From assembly GCA_001695595.3 (NCBI GenBank), contig MBPM02000017.1, positions 496,001-560,000 of the forward strand: 64,000 nt of DNA. Direction: 5' to 3'. This DNA comes from Plasmopara viticola. Lineage: Eukaryota > Oomycota > Peronosporomycetes > Peronosporales > Peronosporaceae. Positions 1 through 10,259 of the stretch are shown here, in pieces. Position 1 is the stretch's first letter, and each line of letters opens with the position of its first letter. The position numbers and the translations under genes were made by a program. Under the pieces are notes generated by a model. It was not told the origin of the DNA, did no database searches, and was given only the letters and a program-made list of their open reading frames with translations.

Positions 1-13
1 ACCTATCCTTGGC

Positions 14-343
14 TATTGTATTGTATTGTATTACGTTATCGCGTTGCCAAGTTATGCACGTGCTAGGCTCAGTCTGGCTAGTCCACGGCATAGAGTGGTG
101 TCCGCATACGTCGAGTCTCGTTCGGCGGGCAGTGCAGCCAGTACCGAGGCCGTGAGGGTCTTCCATTATTTTGTGTACTTCTGACTTGGTAAGAGCCCAG
201 GTGGCGCCCTGGTGCTGGAGACCGTCGCGACGAGGGTGAGACTCGTTAGAGACCTGCAGATGCCCGAGAGCACCTGCCCGAAGCGCGCGAGCGTTTAGCC
301 TCCGCGCTTGGAAGGAGGGCGTCACCCCAACCTTTTCCGAAAA
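14..343 (-). mobile_element. SINE-like retroelement, copy 1 (antisense)
   Basis: About 327 bases, read on the minus strand from CGGAAAAGGTTGGGGTGA to a tail of repeated ATACA units, which appears as TATTG units at 14-28 on the plus strand. A 13-base direct duplication, TATCCTTGGCTAT, flanks it at 4-16 and 344-356. This is the signature of target-primed insertion. The same unit recurs near 9845, 24861 and 35479 with the same two ends. No reverse transcriptase is encoded, so it must move in trans. Class (SINE or an internally deleted LINE end) is inferred; I could not identify a tRNA-type promoter in it. Confidence 0.85.
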
Positions 344-536
344 TATCCTTGGCTATATAGCTGAAAAAAGAAATTCTGCCTAAATATTTCATTAATGATG
401 TAGGTATTTTTATCTAAAAAATTCAAGAGTTCATGCATTCAAAAATTTGTCGCATCCCACTTTCTCTCTTTAAGCCTTTACGTTCCATGATTCGAGCACA
501 TCAACACATTGTCATCTAAATTGCTACATCCCTCAC

Positions 537-3351
537 CTATGTTCTCTTCGGGTTTGCGACGGTCACAACATGAAACCGCGTTCCATACGACAAGCGGTAC
601 GGATTAAAGTCCTATTGCGATACAATCTCAGTAAGTACAAATCATCATGACATCGTTTTCAAAACACGGTCGGACATACCTCAGTCGCCTGAAAAGTATC
701 AATGAAGATGATCTCTCCGCAAATGTAAGCGGGCGGGGTGCGGTCGGTTCCACCACCCAAAATCGCCGCTTGAATCGACTCGTTTGCAAGATAGTAGTTC
801 GGAGCTCCTTCATTGAAAGCCACATATGGCATCTTTCCTCCTTTTAAAAAGAACAGAGCTAATGAGCTGATTTGAAAACTACGAAAGGAAATTCGCTGGT
901 GCTCCTTCGATCCGTAAAAATTCTCGGCAACATTTTGCTCACTTGCAACTTGATGCAACCCATCTTCATCCACATCGCTTGCCACTGTACGCCCAGTCAG
1001 CACTTGCGACAGCGGCAATTCTTCCGAAGGAGACGAACTATCTGCCGTTTCCACACTATTATTTGCATCAGGAGCTGCAGTTGCTAATGGAGTGACTGAC
1101 ACTACGTGATACTTCGTGCCTTCGCGTAGACAGTATGGATTCACTTTCTGTACACGAAAATGCAGCATCAATCCCGTCAGTACTAGCGCGAGATGCTACA
1201 TTTCTCTTAATCTTACTTCACTTGTTTCATGGTCTTCAATGTAGACGATATGGCCAAGAACGTATGGAGGATTTCTACAACAAACCCGTCAACAAAGTTC
1301 CTGCAAGAGTTGTACGTACAATGCAACGTACCGGTCGTCCTTCTTGGAAACGGCAATGCTTTCTTCCGACAAGTAATAATGCGGACATCCTTCGTGGAAA
1401 GCAATGTAGTCACCGAATGGAGTGGGCACAAACAAAGCCACGCTGCCACACGAAAAGCTCTTGTAGCAAATACCCAGCAGTTCCTCGAGGCGATTATCGT
1501 CAGTACCCCATTGACGGCGCTCGTCGACTAGCAAATGATCCGTCTTGGCCGTTGAAAGCACTTCACGATCCGGCATTTTTGCGCTGACTTCGCTTTTATG
1601 CTTGTGATTAGGAACGTCAAGGGGTTCAGTAGCAAGCCCGTGTCGAGGAGAAGCTGTGTCAATCACAATATCCTTGATTTCAATGCTCCCATCAACAATA
1701 GTGGAGCCTGTGTCAACGATAGAAACGTGCTCTTTAACGTGGTGTTTTGTCTACAACGTCCCATGACAATTTTATCAGAAGAAACGCTCAAATTTCAAGC
1801 ATGCATCGTAATATGTTACACATACCTTGTCATCCAGGTCTACGTTTAAATCCTGACCGTCCAGAATCTTTCGACCCACGTCTTCATATTCGTTCTCCAC
1901 CATCACGTACTCGTCACTAAAAGTGGCCCAATCCTCTAAAGCGCAATCAGTTCAATACTTTCGACCAGAAAGAGCGCTTAAGGGAGAAAAACGTACCATA
2001 TTCCGGCTGATTTTCGGCAACAAGAGGTTGCTTTGTCTCGGAACTATCTAAACTTGCATTGTCTTCCAACGCGTCAGCGTCCGACGGAGCAGATGGTAAC
2101 AAAAACGGCGCTTGAAAATAGGCTTCAAAAGATATGCGCTTGCGTGGATTGACCCGCAGCAGCGCTTCCACTAACTGTTCGCATTCCGTCGAGACCTTAA
2201 CCTTCTTGGGCAGGCGAACACGGCCATATAACTCAAAGTAGCGGTAAATATTGCGACGCAGGGCCAAGTGATTCGTGGCATGCACCTTGTCGACCACCAA
2301 GAACGGATGTTCATTTGCCAACATCTCGTACAAGATGATGCCAACCGACCACAAGTCAGCTTTGGCATCGTAACTTTTGTACTCTAAGAGCTCGGGTGCC
2401 ATGTAGAGGGGTGAGCCCACGACACTCTCGGCCATCATTTCCGACTCTAACTCCCGTGCAAAGCCAAAATCCGCTACGATAATCCGTATCCAGAGAGCAT
2501 TACGGCAATTAGCTTAATTCGTGGTACTTTACGGCCAATTATGACATGACGTACCAATTTTTAGCTTAGCAGTCGCAATATTTCGTGATGACAACAATAA
2601 ATTCGCAGGTTTGAAATCCCGATGAACCACATTTTGTGAGCGCAAAAACTGTAAACCCGACGCTACGTGTCCATGAATTTGTTACTAATCAGCCTTGGCA
2701 GTATTCTTTCTCTCGCTTAATAGATACGCACCCAGCTGCGACATATAAAGCTTTGCCTGCTTTTCCGTTAAACCATTGTTAGATTTCATTAATTCAGCAA
2801 TATCTCCACCGGCACAATATTCCTTCAATACAATAACATTGCAATCACATAAAAGGCATTTTGTATCTATCGATCTCTTCTTCCACTCACCTGAACAATA
2901 AAAATGTGATGTTGCGACTCTTTCGTGCACAAGAGACGCACAATATGGGGATGACCATTCTCAAATTGTTCCACAGCTACACGCATGGTCTCAATTTCTT
3001 TCTCGATGCTCTCACGCTCATGAGGCCGCCGCAATTTGTCCTTGCTGATCATTTTAACGGCCACAGCCGCTCCAGACGATAGATTGATGGCCTTGTGTAC
3101 CTACAGCGTATATGTAGTACAGCCACGTTAGCAGCGAAAGATAGAGCACTTCGTACTTGATGCTTATCGCCGTACAGTGCCGTACGAGCCGCGGCCGATT
3201 GTCTCTACTAAGCTGCGCAAGTTGAGCACCAAATATCGCCATTTCGTAAATCAAAAATACTCGTCGAATTGGAGGGCATAAGCTGCAACAGCTCTACGCA
3301 CCGAAAGACGTTGCCGCACACGGTGATCGTCTGTCCATTAGCGCTGCTCAT
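537..3351 (-). CDS. ATG1: Atg1/ULK-type autophagy kinase with two C-terminal claw-like domains
   Basis: Rebuilt from eleven exons: 3261-3351, 3176-3207, 2891-3100, 2732-2822, 2555-2662, 1997-2473, 1826-1935, 1332-1750, 1217-1274, 680-1147 and 537-611. Every intron is GT-AG and frame is kept, giving 712 residues. Residues 30-303 are a Ser/Thr kinase: GRGSYGT loop, AVAVKM lysine, HRD at 155-157, DFG at 179-181 and GSPLYMAPELL. The activation segment resembles the Atg1/ULK family, which starts autophagosome formation. Residues 470-553 and 619-712 repeat one module: a hydrophobic strand, then Y-[IV]-AF-x-EG-x-P-x-YYL-x-x-ES, a G-x-I strand, and NPY-x-L-x-x-GT-x-x-HVV. This is the layout of the ATG11/FIP200 claw, which binds cargo-receptor motifs. 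Kinase assignment is firm; the claw assignment rests on remembered motifs. The first two exon junctions are the least certain. Confidence 0.8.
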
Positions 3352-3506
3352 ACTTGCTCGGGACGTTTACTCCGTGCCACTTTGTCTGCTTCTTTCGTCT
3401 AGACCTAATTTTCAGAAATTTAGAGATATAGGCTAAGGCTCGATAGACCTACCCCGTATTCAGTAAAGAAGGTACAAAACGTGATGTACGTGGTATTGAA
3501 GTTACG

Positions 3507-4421
3507 TCAGTCCTTGTCGTCATTGTTGGTGTATTCATTAAAGTCAAGGTTTTCATCGCCCTTTTGCGCTTCAGCCTGTGTATCTTGCAACACGCGCGTA
3601 CGTGTGACTTTCTCCTGTTCTCTGTCACGCTTAGCTGTCTCTATCTTCGAACTCCGTTGACTGAGCTTCTCTTGCCGCAACTGCATTATCTTTTCATTTA
3701 CAAAGAAGACGACAGCCGCGATGAACACTATCCAAAAAGTGATTACTTCATAGTGCGAGAAGATGTATAGCGTTGGTGACTTGGACAGACACGATTCAAA
3801 ACCTGAGCTTGTAGCTGTCGCGGCCTGCAACGTGCCATACACTCCCCACCACAGTACACACGCGGTACCATATAAGACGTAAAAGACTCGCACGGTGCGG
3901 AGGCTCTTGATAGGCCACGGACCCATCCAGCAGTACGTGTAGAAGCACACAAGCACGTGGCTTAGGATCACCGCGCCCTGCATGAACCCTAGCAGCCGCA
4001 AAAGTCAACAGACACAGAACCTTACAATAAGCCCATTACTTGAACACGAGTGTAGAATCGCTTAACTAGACGCACTCATGAGGTCAGCATTACAATTGTT
4101 AGTGGCCACGTTGACGACTACACCACCGACGACAATTGTTGTGAGCGCCAGGCACACGGGTACTAGAGGAAAGAGGAGCAAGATTCGTGCCCAGTATTTG
4201 GTCTTCTCGCGTTCCATAGAGATACGCGTTCCAAGGTCATACTGCACCTGCAGCGTGGAACCGCGGTCAGTGAACTTGCAATTGATACAGAGTGGCTTTT
4301 GCAAAACGCTGCTTTGCGCTAATTCATTCTGTCAACAGACCGATGCCTTTTTCTTCTGTCGTGCAACAAACGAGGTAGTGCGCTTTGGCTGTAGCTCAGC
4401 CGGTTCATCGTCGCTGGCCAT
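3507..4421 (-). CDS. Four-pass membrane protein of unknown family
   Basis: Three exons (4341-4421, 4076-4247, 3507-3988) join in frame to 244 residues. The start MASDDEPAELQP opens an acidic then basic N-terminus. Four hydrophobic helices follow: one in the first half of the second exon (YWARILLLFPLVP onward), one at FMQGAVILSHVLVCFYTY, one at VFYVLYGTACVLWWGVYG and one at VITFWIVFIAAVVFFV. The C-terminal tail of about 60 residues is charged and helical, rich in K, E, Q and R, and could be a short coiled coil. The first intron uses a less usual GTCTGT donor and is the weakest part of the model; the second is solid. I do not recognise the family. The gene lies 155 bases upstream of the Atg1-like gene on the same strand. 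Confidence 0.6.
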
Positions 4422-5001
4422 CGTAATAATTGGGATATGCTTTCAAATACCGGTAGTAAGGGACGGGTTTTTAACTTTTAGATCGGAAAATAGGAGCATA
4501 GGAGCTGCAACATCCGGCATGATAAGATATGAGTCAACAATAGGGCTAATCCTCATGTGTATTGGCATGTGTTGCCAGCCGATAGACATACTTCTAACAG
4601 AAGGTCATAGCCGTGCTCATTAGTTATTGGACAGAGGCACCACGGCACCGCGAGCAGATTTGCATGAATGGAACGTGGCACGGTGCCACTGGCAACTACA
4701 GTAGTACGCAGCACAATGTGCAGGCAAATAGCACTCAGGGCTTACACAAATAGCACTTGTACCTTAGCAATTAGTGATAACTTTGCATTCCACTGTGGTA
4801 CCCAGCAAAGTAATCTCTATATAGCTCCCCTAACCACACTCTAATTAAAAGGGTCAAGCTACCCCGCGAGAATCAGCGCACAATCTGCAGCCTACAAATA
4901 CTATACTGCTGAATGGTAGACTATATTTCCAGAAAATTATCACTGCATGCGAAGTCATTTGGCCATTTTCTTTAACAAGCGCAAGCTTAAATACAACCGC
5001 A
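4422..5001. other. Divergent intergenic region
   Basis: This stretch separates the starts of the membrane-protein gene (minus) and the RING-finger gene (plus), so it should hold both promoters. It is AT-rich. I see no repeat, no open frame worth calling and no motif I can name with confidence. Confidence 0.4.
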
Positions 5002-6182
5002 ATGGGACAGACGACTTCTGTTCAGGAGGACAAGATGAAGGACCGAATCCGCCAGGCCATGGGCACATTCATGGACTTTGGTACTCATTTAAAGAACGCC
5101 AACGAATGGTACGTTCTGTTCAAGTCTACTAAAGAAAAGAAGCTTTTTTACGAGTTCTTTCTAACACTTTTATTTGGAACAGGGCCCAAATTTGCGCAAC
5201 GCCCAAGAATTGTTACTTGTCATTCCGTATTGTTATCAATCCAGCCGTGTCAGTGGAGCTATTGCCGTATCTGTGGCGCATTCGTGGCAATGTGGCCGTC
5301 GAAGTGCGCAAGATGCGGCGGGCAGTCGAGAGGCAACTGGACTTGGGCGATTTTTGCGTTGAAAACCCACGTAGTCCAACATACGCATCAGAAAATTGTG
5401 GAACCATTGGTCAAGCCAAGATGTTGACGATTGCTCAGTTCTATTACATTTACTGCTTTCTATCTGATGTCAAGGCCTGTGCCGCACACACTGTGCGCTT
5501 CCCCGAGAAGACAATAAGGTAGGATGGACGCATTTAGACTTGAATCGACCGTGTGACTAACTTTAGCTTTGGATGCTTCGGAACTCAAAGAACTGACGAC
5601 ACAGACTTTGACGAGACTGAGTGTCAGATTTGCATGGACAAGAAGAAACAAGTCGTGTTGCCATGTGCCCACAGCTTTTGTCTGCATTGCTTCCAGCACT
5701 GGAGCACACAAAGTCAGACTTGCCCGATTTGCCGTACAATTTTTAATTGTTCGGAAGGCGACGAATTGTGGCAACTTACATCGGACGAAGTTGAAGATCT
5801 TGGCTCTTACGCAACAGACTTGGTGGCACGAATTTACGAGTATCTGGACAAGCGCGATAGGTCGCAATTCACTGAAGAGGACTTGAAGCAGTCGATGGAG
5901 TTGTACTCGGCCGCAGTTGCAGTCAAGCAGACGCCACTGCGCAAGTTTGTGTGTGCTGATTTTTTTCCAATGGCATTACCACTTGGCTTTCCATCGACGT
6001 TGCGCAGTGGGATCCGACTTGCGACGGATTACGACTCGGATCTGATGCTCGCGCTTGAATTAGCGACCGGCGAGGACCAATACGCAGCAATGCAACACTT
6101 TGAACTGCTCCAGCGAGATCAAATCCTTGCCGCGACGTTAGCTTTACAATCGGACGCCGAAGAGAGTCCGAATGAGTCGTAA
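5002..6182 (+). CDS. RNF141-like RING-finger protein (probable E3 ubiquitin ligase)
   Basis: Three exons (5002-5108, 5183-5518, 5567-6182) give 352 residues with both introns in frame. The N-terminus starts MGQTTS, which fits an N-myristoylation site (Gly2, Ser6); human RNF141 also starts MGQ. A middle region around FRIVINP and LTIAQFYYIYCFL fits the conserved RNF141 core that precedes its RING. A C3HC4 RING follows: CQICM, then CAHSFCLHC, then CPICR. RING domains recruit ubiquitin-conjugating enzymes. The last 130 residues are acidic and helical and extend well past the usual end of RNF141. The inferred role is ubiquitin transfer at a membrane; the substrate is unknown. Confidence 0.78.
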
Positions 6183-9100
6183 CGAAGCGAGATTTTAATT
6201 GGTGACGAGAGCGAGTCTTATTTATCAAGAAATTATACGGCGGAATTTGTGTGGTCGCCCGGTACAATAGGAATTGTTTTGGTTGCAGCAGTTGGATGAG
6301 AATTAAGATTATTGTAAGGTTATCAGCAAGAAAGGTAAAGCCATCGCTCATGCAACAATACGTTTAGCACTATAGTAGAGATTCTGGTATCTTTATAGCG
6401 TTGGAGTCTTAATCCAAATGCTAAGAATCTTCTTATCGATTAGCAATTTAATTGTCAGTTGAAGCCTCCAATTAATTCGTTCCACTTTTTGAAAAATTCT
6501 GGAGCGACCTCTTTCTTCAACGACTCAATTACGCTCAACTTTGTCAACAGCGCCCCTTGACCTCGATCAATCCTCCACCATTGCAGCCTCGAACACTAAG
6601 TCGCTAGATTTGCACGTTGGAAAAATTAAATAAGCTACATTAGTAAGCCATGTTTGCGCTAGGCTGTGCTTGATTGGCAAAAAGTTTTGAAAAAAAGAAA
6701 TTCTGCGTGGTACTTCAAGCCACCTGTTTTATGGATCGATTATATTGCTGGGTTTGTAGTTCAAGCGACTTTTCGTGAGATATTGTAATAGTGTCTTTAT
6801 GCGTTTAGATGTAAGCATGTTGCAACCTCCCGCTCAAAGGGTGATGTTTACCACTGAAAGTATTGAGTAGATGTTGGGCGCATATGCTAAGCCAAGAACT
6901 AAATTGTCCTGTATAACGCGCACGCAGTGTAGGCTTAGAGTAGGGGATGACACTATTACTTTGTGTGTGTCGGATACTACCGTCTCTACATTTTTTCACT
7001 TTTTATCTTGGCTGTCAGCCTTTTTGGAATGCACGTACTCAGACAAAATCTTGGACCTACAAAGTTATCGAAAGAGAGCTAAGATCGATATCAGTAAGCC
7101 GTTTGGCCATTTTTTCTCCCATCAAAACTAAAATAGTCGTTTAGTAAACGCGCGGGATTATTCAACCAATTATTTATGACAGCGCCAAGCTTCAAAGCCA
7201 TAAACAGCATCGTTCAATGCAAAATTAACAATGAGGGTGTGAGCTTTTGAATTTAAAATTTGGCGGATTTACGCAAATACTGCGTAGCACATACGGACAA
7301 CTCGTTCAGCTCGATCATCGATCTGCAAATGATCCATAGTGTCTAAAGGCATCAGTGCTGCTGGTCGGCATCGTATATCGTATCCAGCACAGCCGACAAA
7401 GGAGCCATTTTGCTCAGCCGGTCAACAAATGCCGTGTTACCTGTCGAGCTGTCTGGCCATGCGCAGAAGCGGAATTACCAACAGTGCAATAAAACAGACA
7501 CATTCGTCAGTAAGGTAGCCGCATTTGGCCAAAATGTTAACGCATTGGGCATGTGCGCGTGAATGTACAGATTTGTTTATACAGCTTAGACCACCAATCG
7601 TTCGATATTTATTATGCCGCACATCTTTTCTGACTGATATAACCGATCGAGACCCTTACACAGAACACGCCACCATAAAGTTTCGCCTTGATCGTGGTTT
7701 AATATTTTGCTCCGTTTTATATTCTAGCAAATTGGCTTTAATGAAGGGATGTGGCAATCTCTGGCTCGATTATTTGAGCTCATAAGCATATAAGAAGGCT
7801 TCAATGAATGAACTCTTCCAAAAAGAGCTATGGCTCTCTTCTGTGCGAGGTGAGAAAAACTTACTTGTTTGGGTGAGGACGGACAATCAGTCTAGATCAC
7901 GTGCACCTTAATGTCTATCATGCACACTTTAAGTTCGACAGAAGCATGCATCGTTGCTAGAAGCTTTTTATCAGCAACTCGATGATTTATTTTGGCAGAC
8001 TTGACTTTCGATATCTAAACGTGGTTGCACGAAGCCGCACCTCAGCATCTGCTTATAGCAATGCTGTGCCAATGGAAAAATTTAAGGTACACTAAGCTGT
8101 CGCAAAGGGTCTTACATCGCATCAGTTTTGCAGCCCCCTTTTTTTAATTTCGTCGGATGCATCATGGCGCTCAGTCTCTCACAATAATAGAAGCTTTGAA
8201 ATTTTTTTTCAACCACTTGTACTAATGCAAGTAATTAGAGACAGTAAGCCACAACTTTAATTCTTCTGGGTCAACTAGACTTACCAATATGCGATGAGCT
8301 TGTTCTGTGGGATCGACTCAGTGTCAATTTAAACAAACGTTAAGCAGTTAGACAGGATTTTTCTCGTTGTTGAGGCTCGTAGAGAGCTTTTATCTTAACC
8401 TTGGTTTCTTCTTTGAATAGAAATGCTGCCTAAAATCTAGCTAGGCAGCATTATTCCTATGCTTACATTATGTTTCGCCAGGCTAAAGACAAAGCTAAGG
8501 CTTGTAAATTTCCGATTGCGGTAGGCTCCAAAATTGAGCGTACGTGCGAGTCGCGAGTTTGATTACTGAAAGGCCTCAAAGAAGCTCACATACTAAAAAA
8601 AATGTGAGGCCACTGATATGTGGTGGAAACCGAAAAGCATGTTCTCTTTTGACACGAATGACCGCCAATTGGAGCACCATGAGATGTTGGCTTCGAAAAT
8701 CCACGCACGCTCATTCTTTTATAGCCCATGCATGCTCGAGATCAAGTCGCGAAGACTAAGCTGTCTATAGCGCGGGATGCTGGTGCTAACCGACATATTT
8801 TGGAAACTAGTTCCGTACCCTCATCGCACTATCAGGCTTTTTCGATTAATGGGCGTTCAGCCCACTCGACACTTGAACACCCAATAGGGTGCGCGTTGGA
8901 AGGGCATTCACAATTCTGTCAGCGGTCACTCAATCAACACAAGGGACCTATCTCCGCCTACGTTTATCTATATCCTGTAGGTATCAAATCAAGTGCCTTC
9001 CAACCCTGGGTCGAGCGACTAACTTCTCGAGACATCTAGGTCGTTCGGGAGTGTCTTAAGGCTCCAGCAGTATACCGCCCTTCAGAATTCATCGTACGGA

Positions 9101-9844
9101 AAGATGACTTGGGCTATATTCACTGGACCGGAGGGTAATATCTGTAGCAGCTTTTCTTATTCCTCTCGTGCAAACCGCTGTGTGACTTTAAGTCTGTAGA
9201 TCAAGAATTGTTCGGGGGCGGCAATGGCTCGCACGGACTCAGGTTGTTCGCACTTCAGCGTATGCGTCATATTACTATTTTGGGTGACACTAGACAAGTA
9301 GGAATCCGAGCATTGAAAACAAGGTAGTAAACAAGCTTTGAGGAGGTAACAGAAAAGTATTACATCGTGTATGTAGAGCGCTTACGTCACAGAAGTTTGA
9401 CAGATATATTTTGAGCTTTCATTTGACATAAATAGGTCTTAAGCTTGTCGCTGATAGTAAAATCCTGGGTCAAGCAAAAAGCGATTGATATTTCGCGTTT
9501 ATTCCGAGTACAATTGAAAGTCTGAGACTAAACCAAGCTTTTACAAAGAAAAAAATTATGGCAGTCTCGCTGTTGTAGCTGATCAGAAGCGGAAAACCAA
9601 GTAGCCATTAAGCGCCGTAAATCCAGTAATTCATTATACAAACGCATATTGCGCGTACGAGGGCTAAAAGGAGGTCGCACAATCTTCACAGAAGCGTACA
9701 ACCGAGTTTGGAAGAGAAAAATTCGCAAATCATTCTCGGTGTGTCGGAGTCTCTCAGCACCTTGCGCTGAGGAGGCAACCGGGTATATGTGCCAATTTAA
9801 CCCCTTTTTCTCGAAAAAACATATGTATACAACATTTTGCAGCG
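6183..9844. other. Gene-poor stretch
   Basis: AT-rich DNA without a credible gene. The longest open frames (about 70-100 codons, for example 8728-9039) have no recognisable motif, no clear splice partners and poor start context. Decayed transposon sequence is likely but I could not assign it to a class. Confidence 0.4.
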
Positions 9845-10170
9845 TATTGTATTGTATTGTATTACGTTATCGCGTTGCCAAGTTATGCACGTGCTAGGCT
9901 CAATCTGGCTAGTCCACGGCATAGAGTGGTGTCCGCATACGTCGAGTCTCCTTCGGCGGGCAGTGCAGCCAGCACCGAGGTCGTGAGAGTCTTCCATTAT
10001 TTTGTTTATCTCTGACTTGGTAAGAGCCCAGGTGGCGCTCTGGTGCTGGAGACCGTCGCGTTGAGGGTGAGACTCGTTAGAGACCTGCAGATGCCCGAGA
10101 GCGCCTGCCCGAAGCGCGCGAGCATTTAGCCCCCGCGCTTGGAAGGAGGGCGTCACCTCAACCTTTTCCG
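9845..10170 (-). mobile_element. SINE-like retroelement, copy 2 (antisense)
   Basis: Near-identical to the copy at 14-343, with the same ATACA-type tail at 9845-9864 and the same GGAAAAGGTT head at 10160-10170. It ends 90 bases upstream of the methylcrotonoyl-CoA carboxylase start codon. I found no clear target-site duplication here, so the flanks have drifted or the insertion was atypical. Read in its own sense direction, one frame stays open across almost the whole element. Confidence 0.85.
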
Positions 10171-10259
10171 TAAAGGTAAGCTACGCGATCTAAATTGCAA
10201 AATTAGGGTAATTACAAATAGCGTCATGAAAAAACAGTAAGATTTTAACTTGTATCATA

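Noticed and set aside
14..343. tRNA-derived SINE promoter in the short retroelement
   Set aside because: No convincing A-box and B-box pair could be placed in the head of the element, so a tRNA origin is not claimed.
659..1171. Stand-alone 170-residue gene on the minus strand
   Set aside because: It reads as exon 10 of the Atg1-like gene plus intron read-through at both ends; splice sites at 1147 and 680 join it in frame to neighbours.
1289..1666. Separate short gene on the minus strand
   Set aside because: It starts at a GTG and ends in an intron; it is part of exon 8 of the same kinase gene.
4078..4623. 181-codon open frame on the plus strand
   Set aside because: It lies antisense to the membrane-protein exons and shows no domain; the minus-strand model has consistent splice sites and membrane helices.
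8728..9039. 103-codon open frame
   Set aside because: No recognised motif, surrounded by broken frames and without splice partners; more likely chance or transposon debris.
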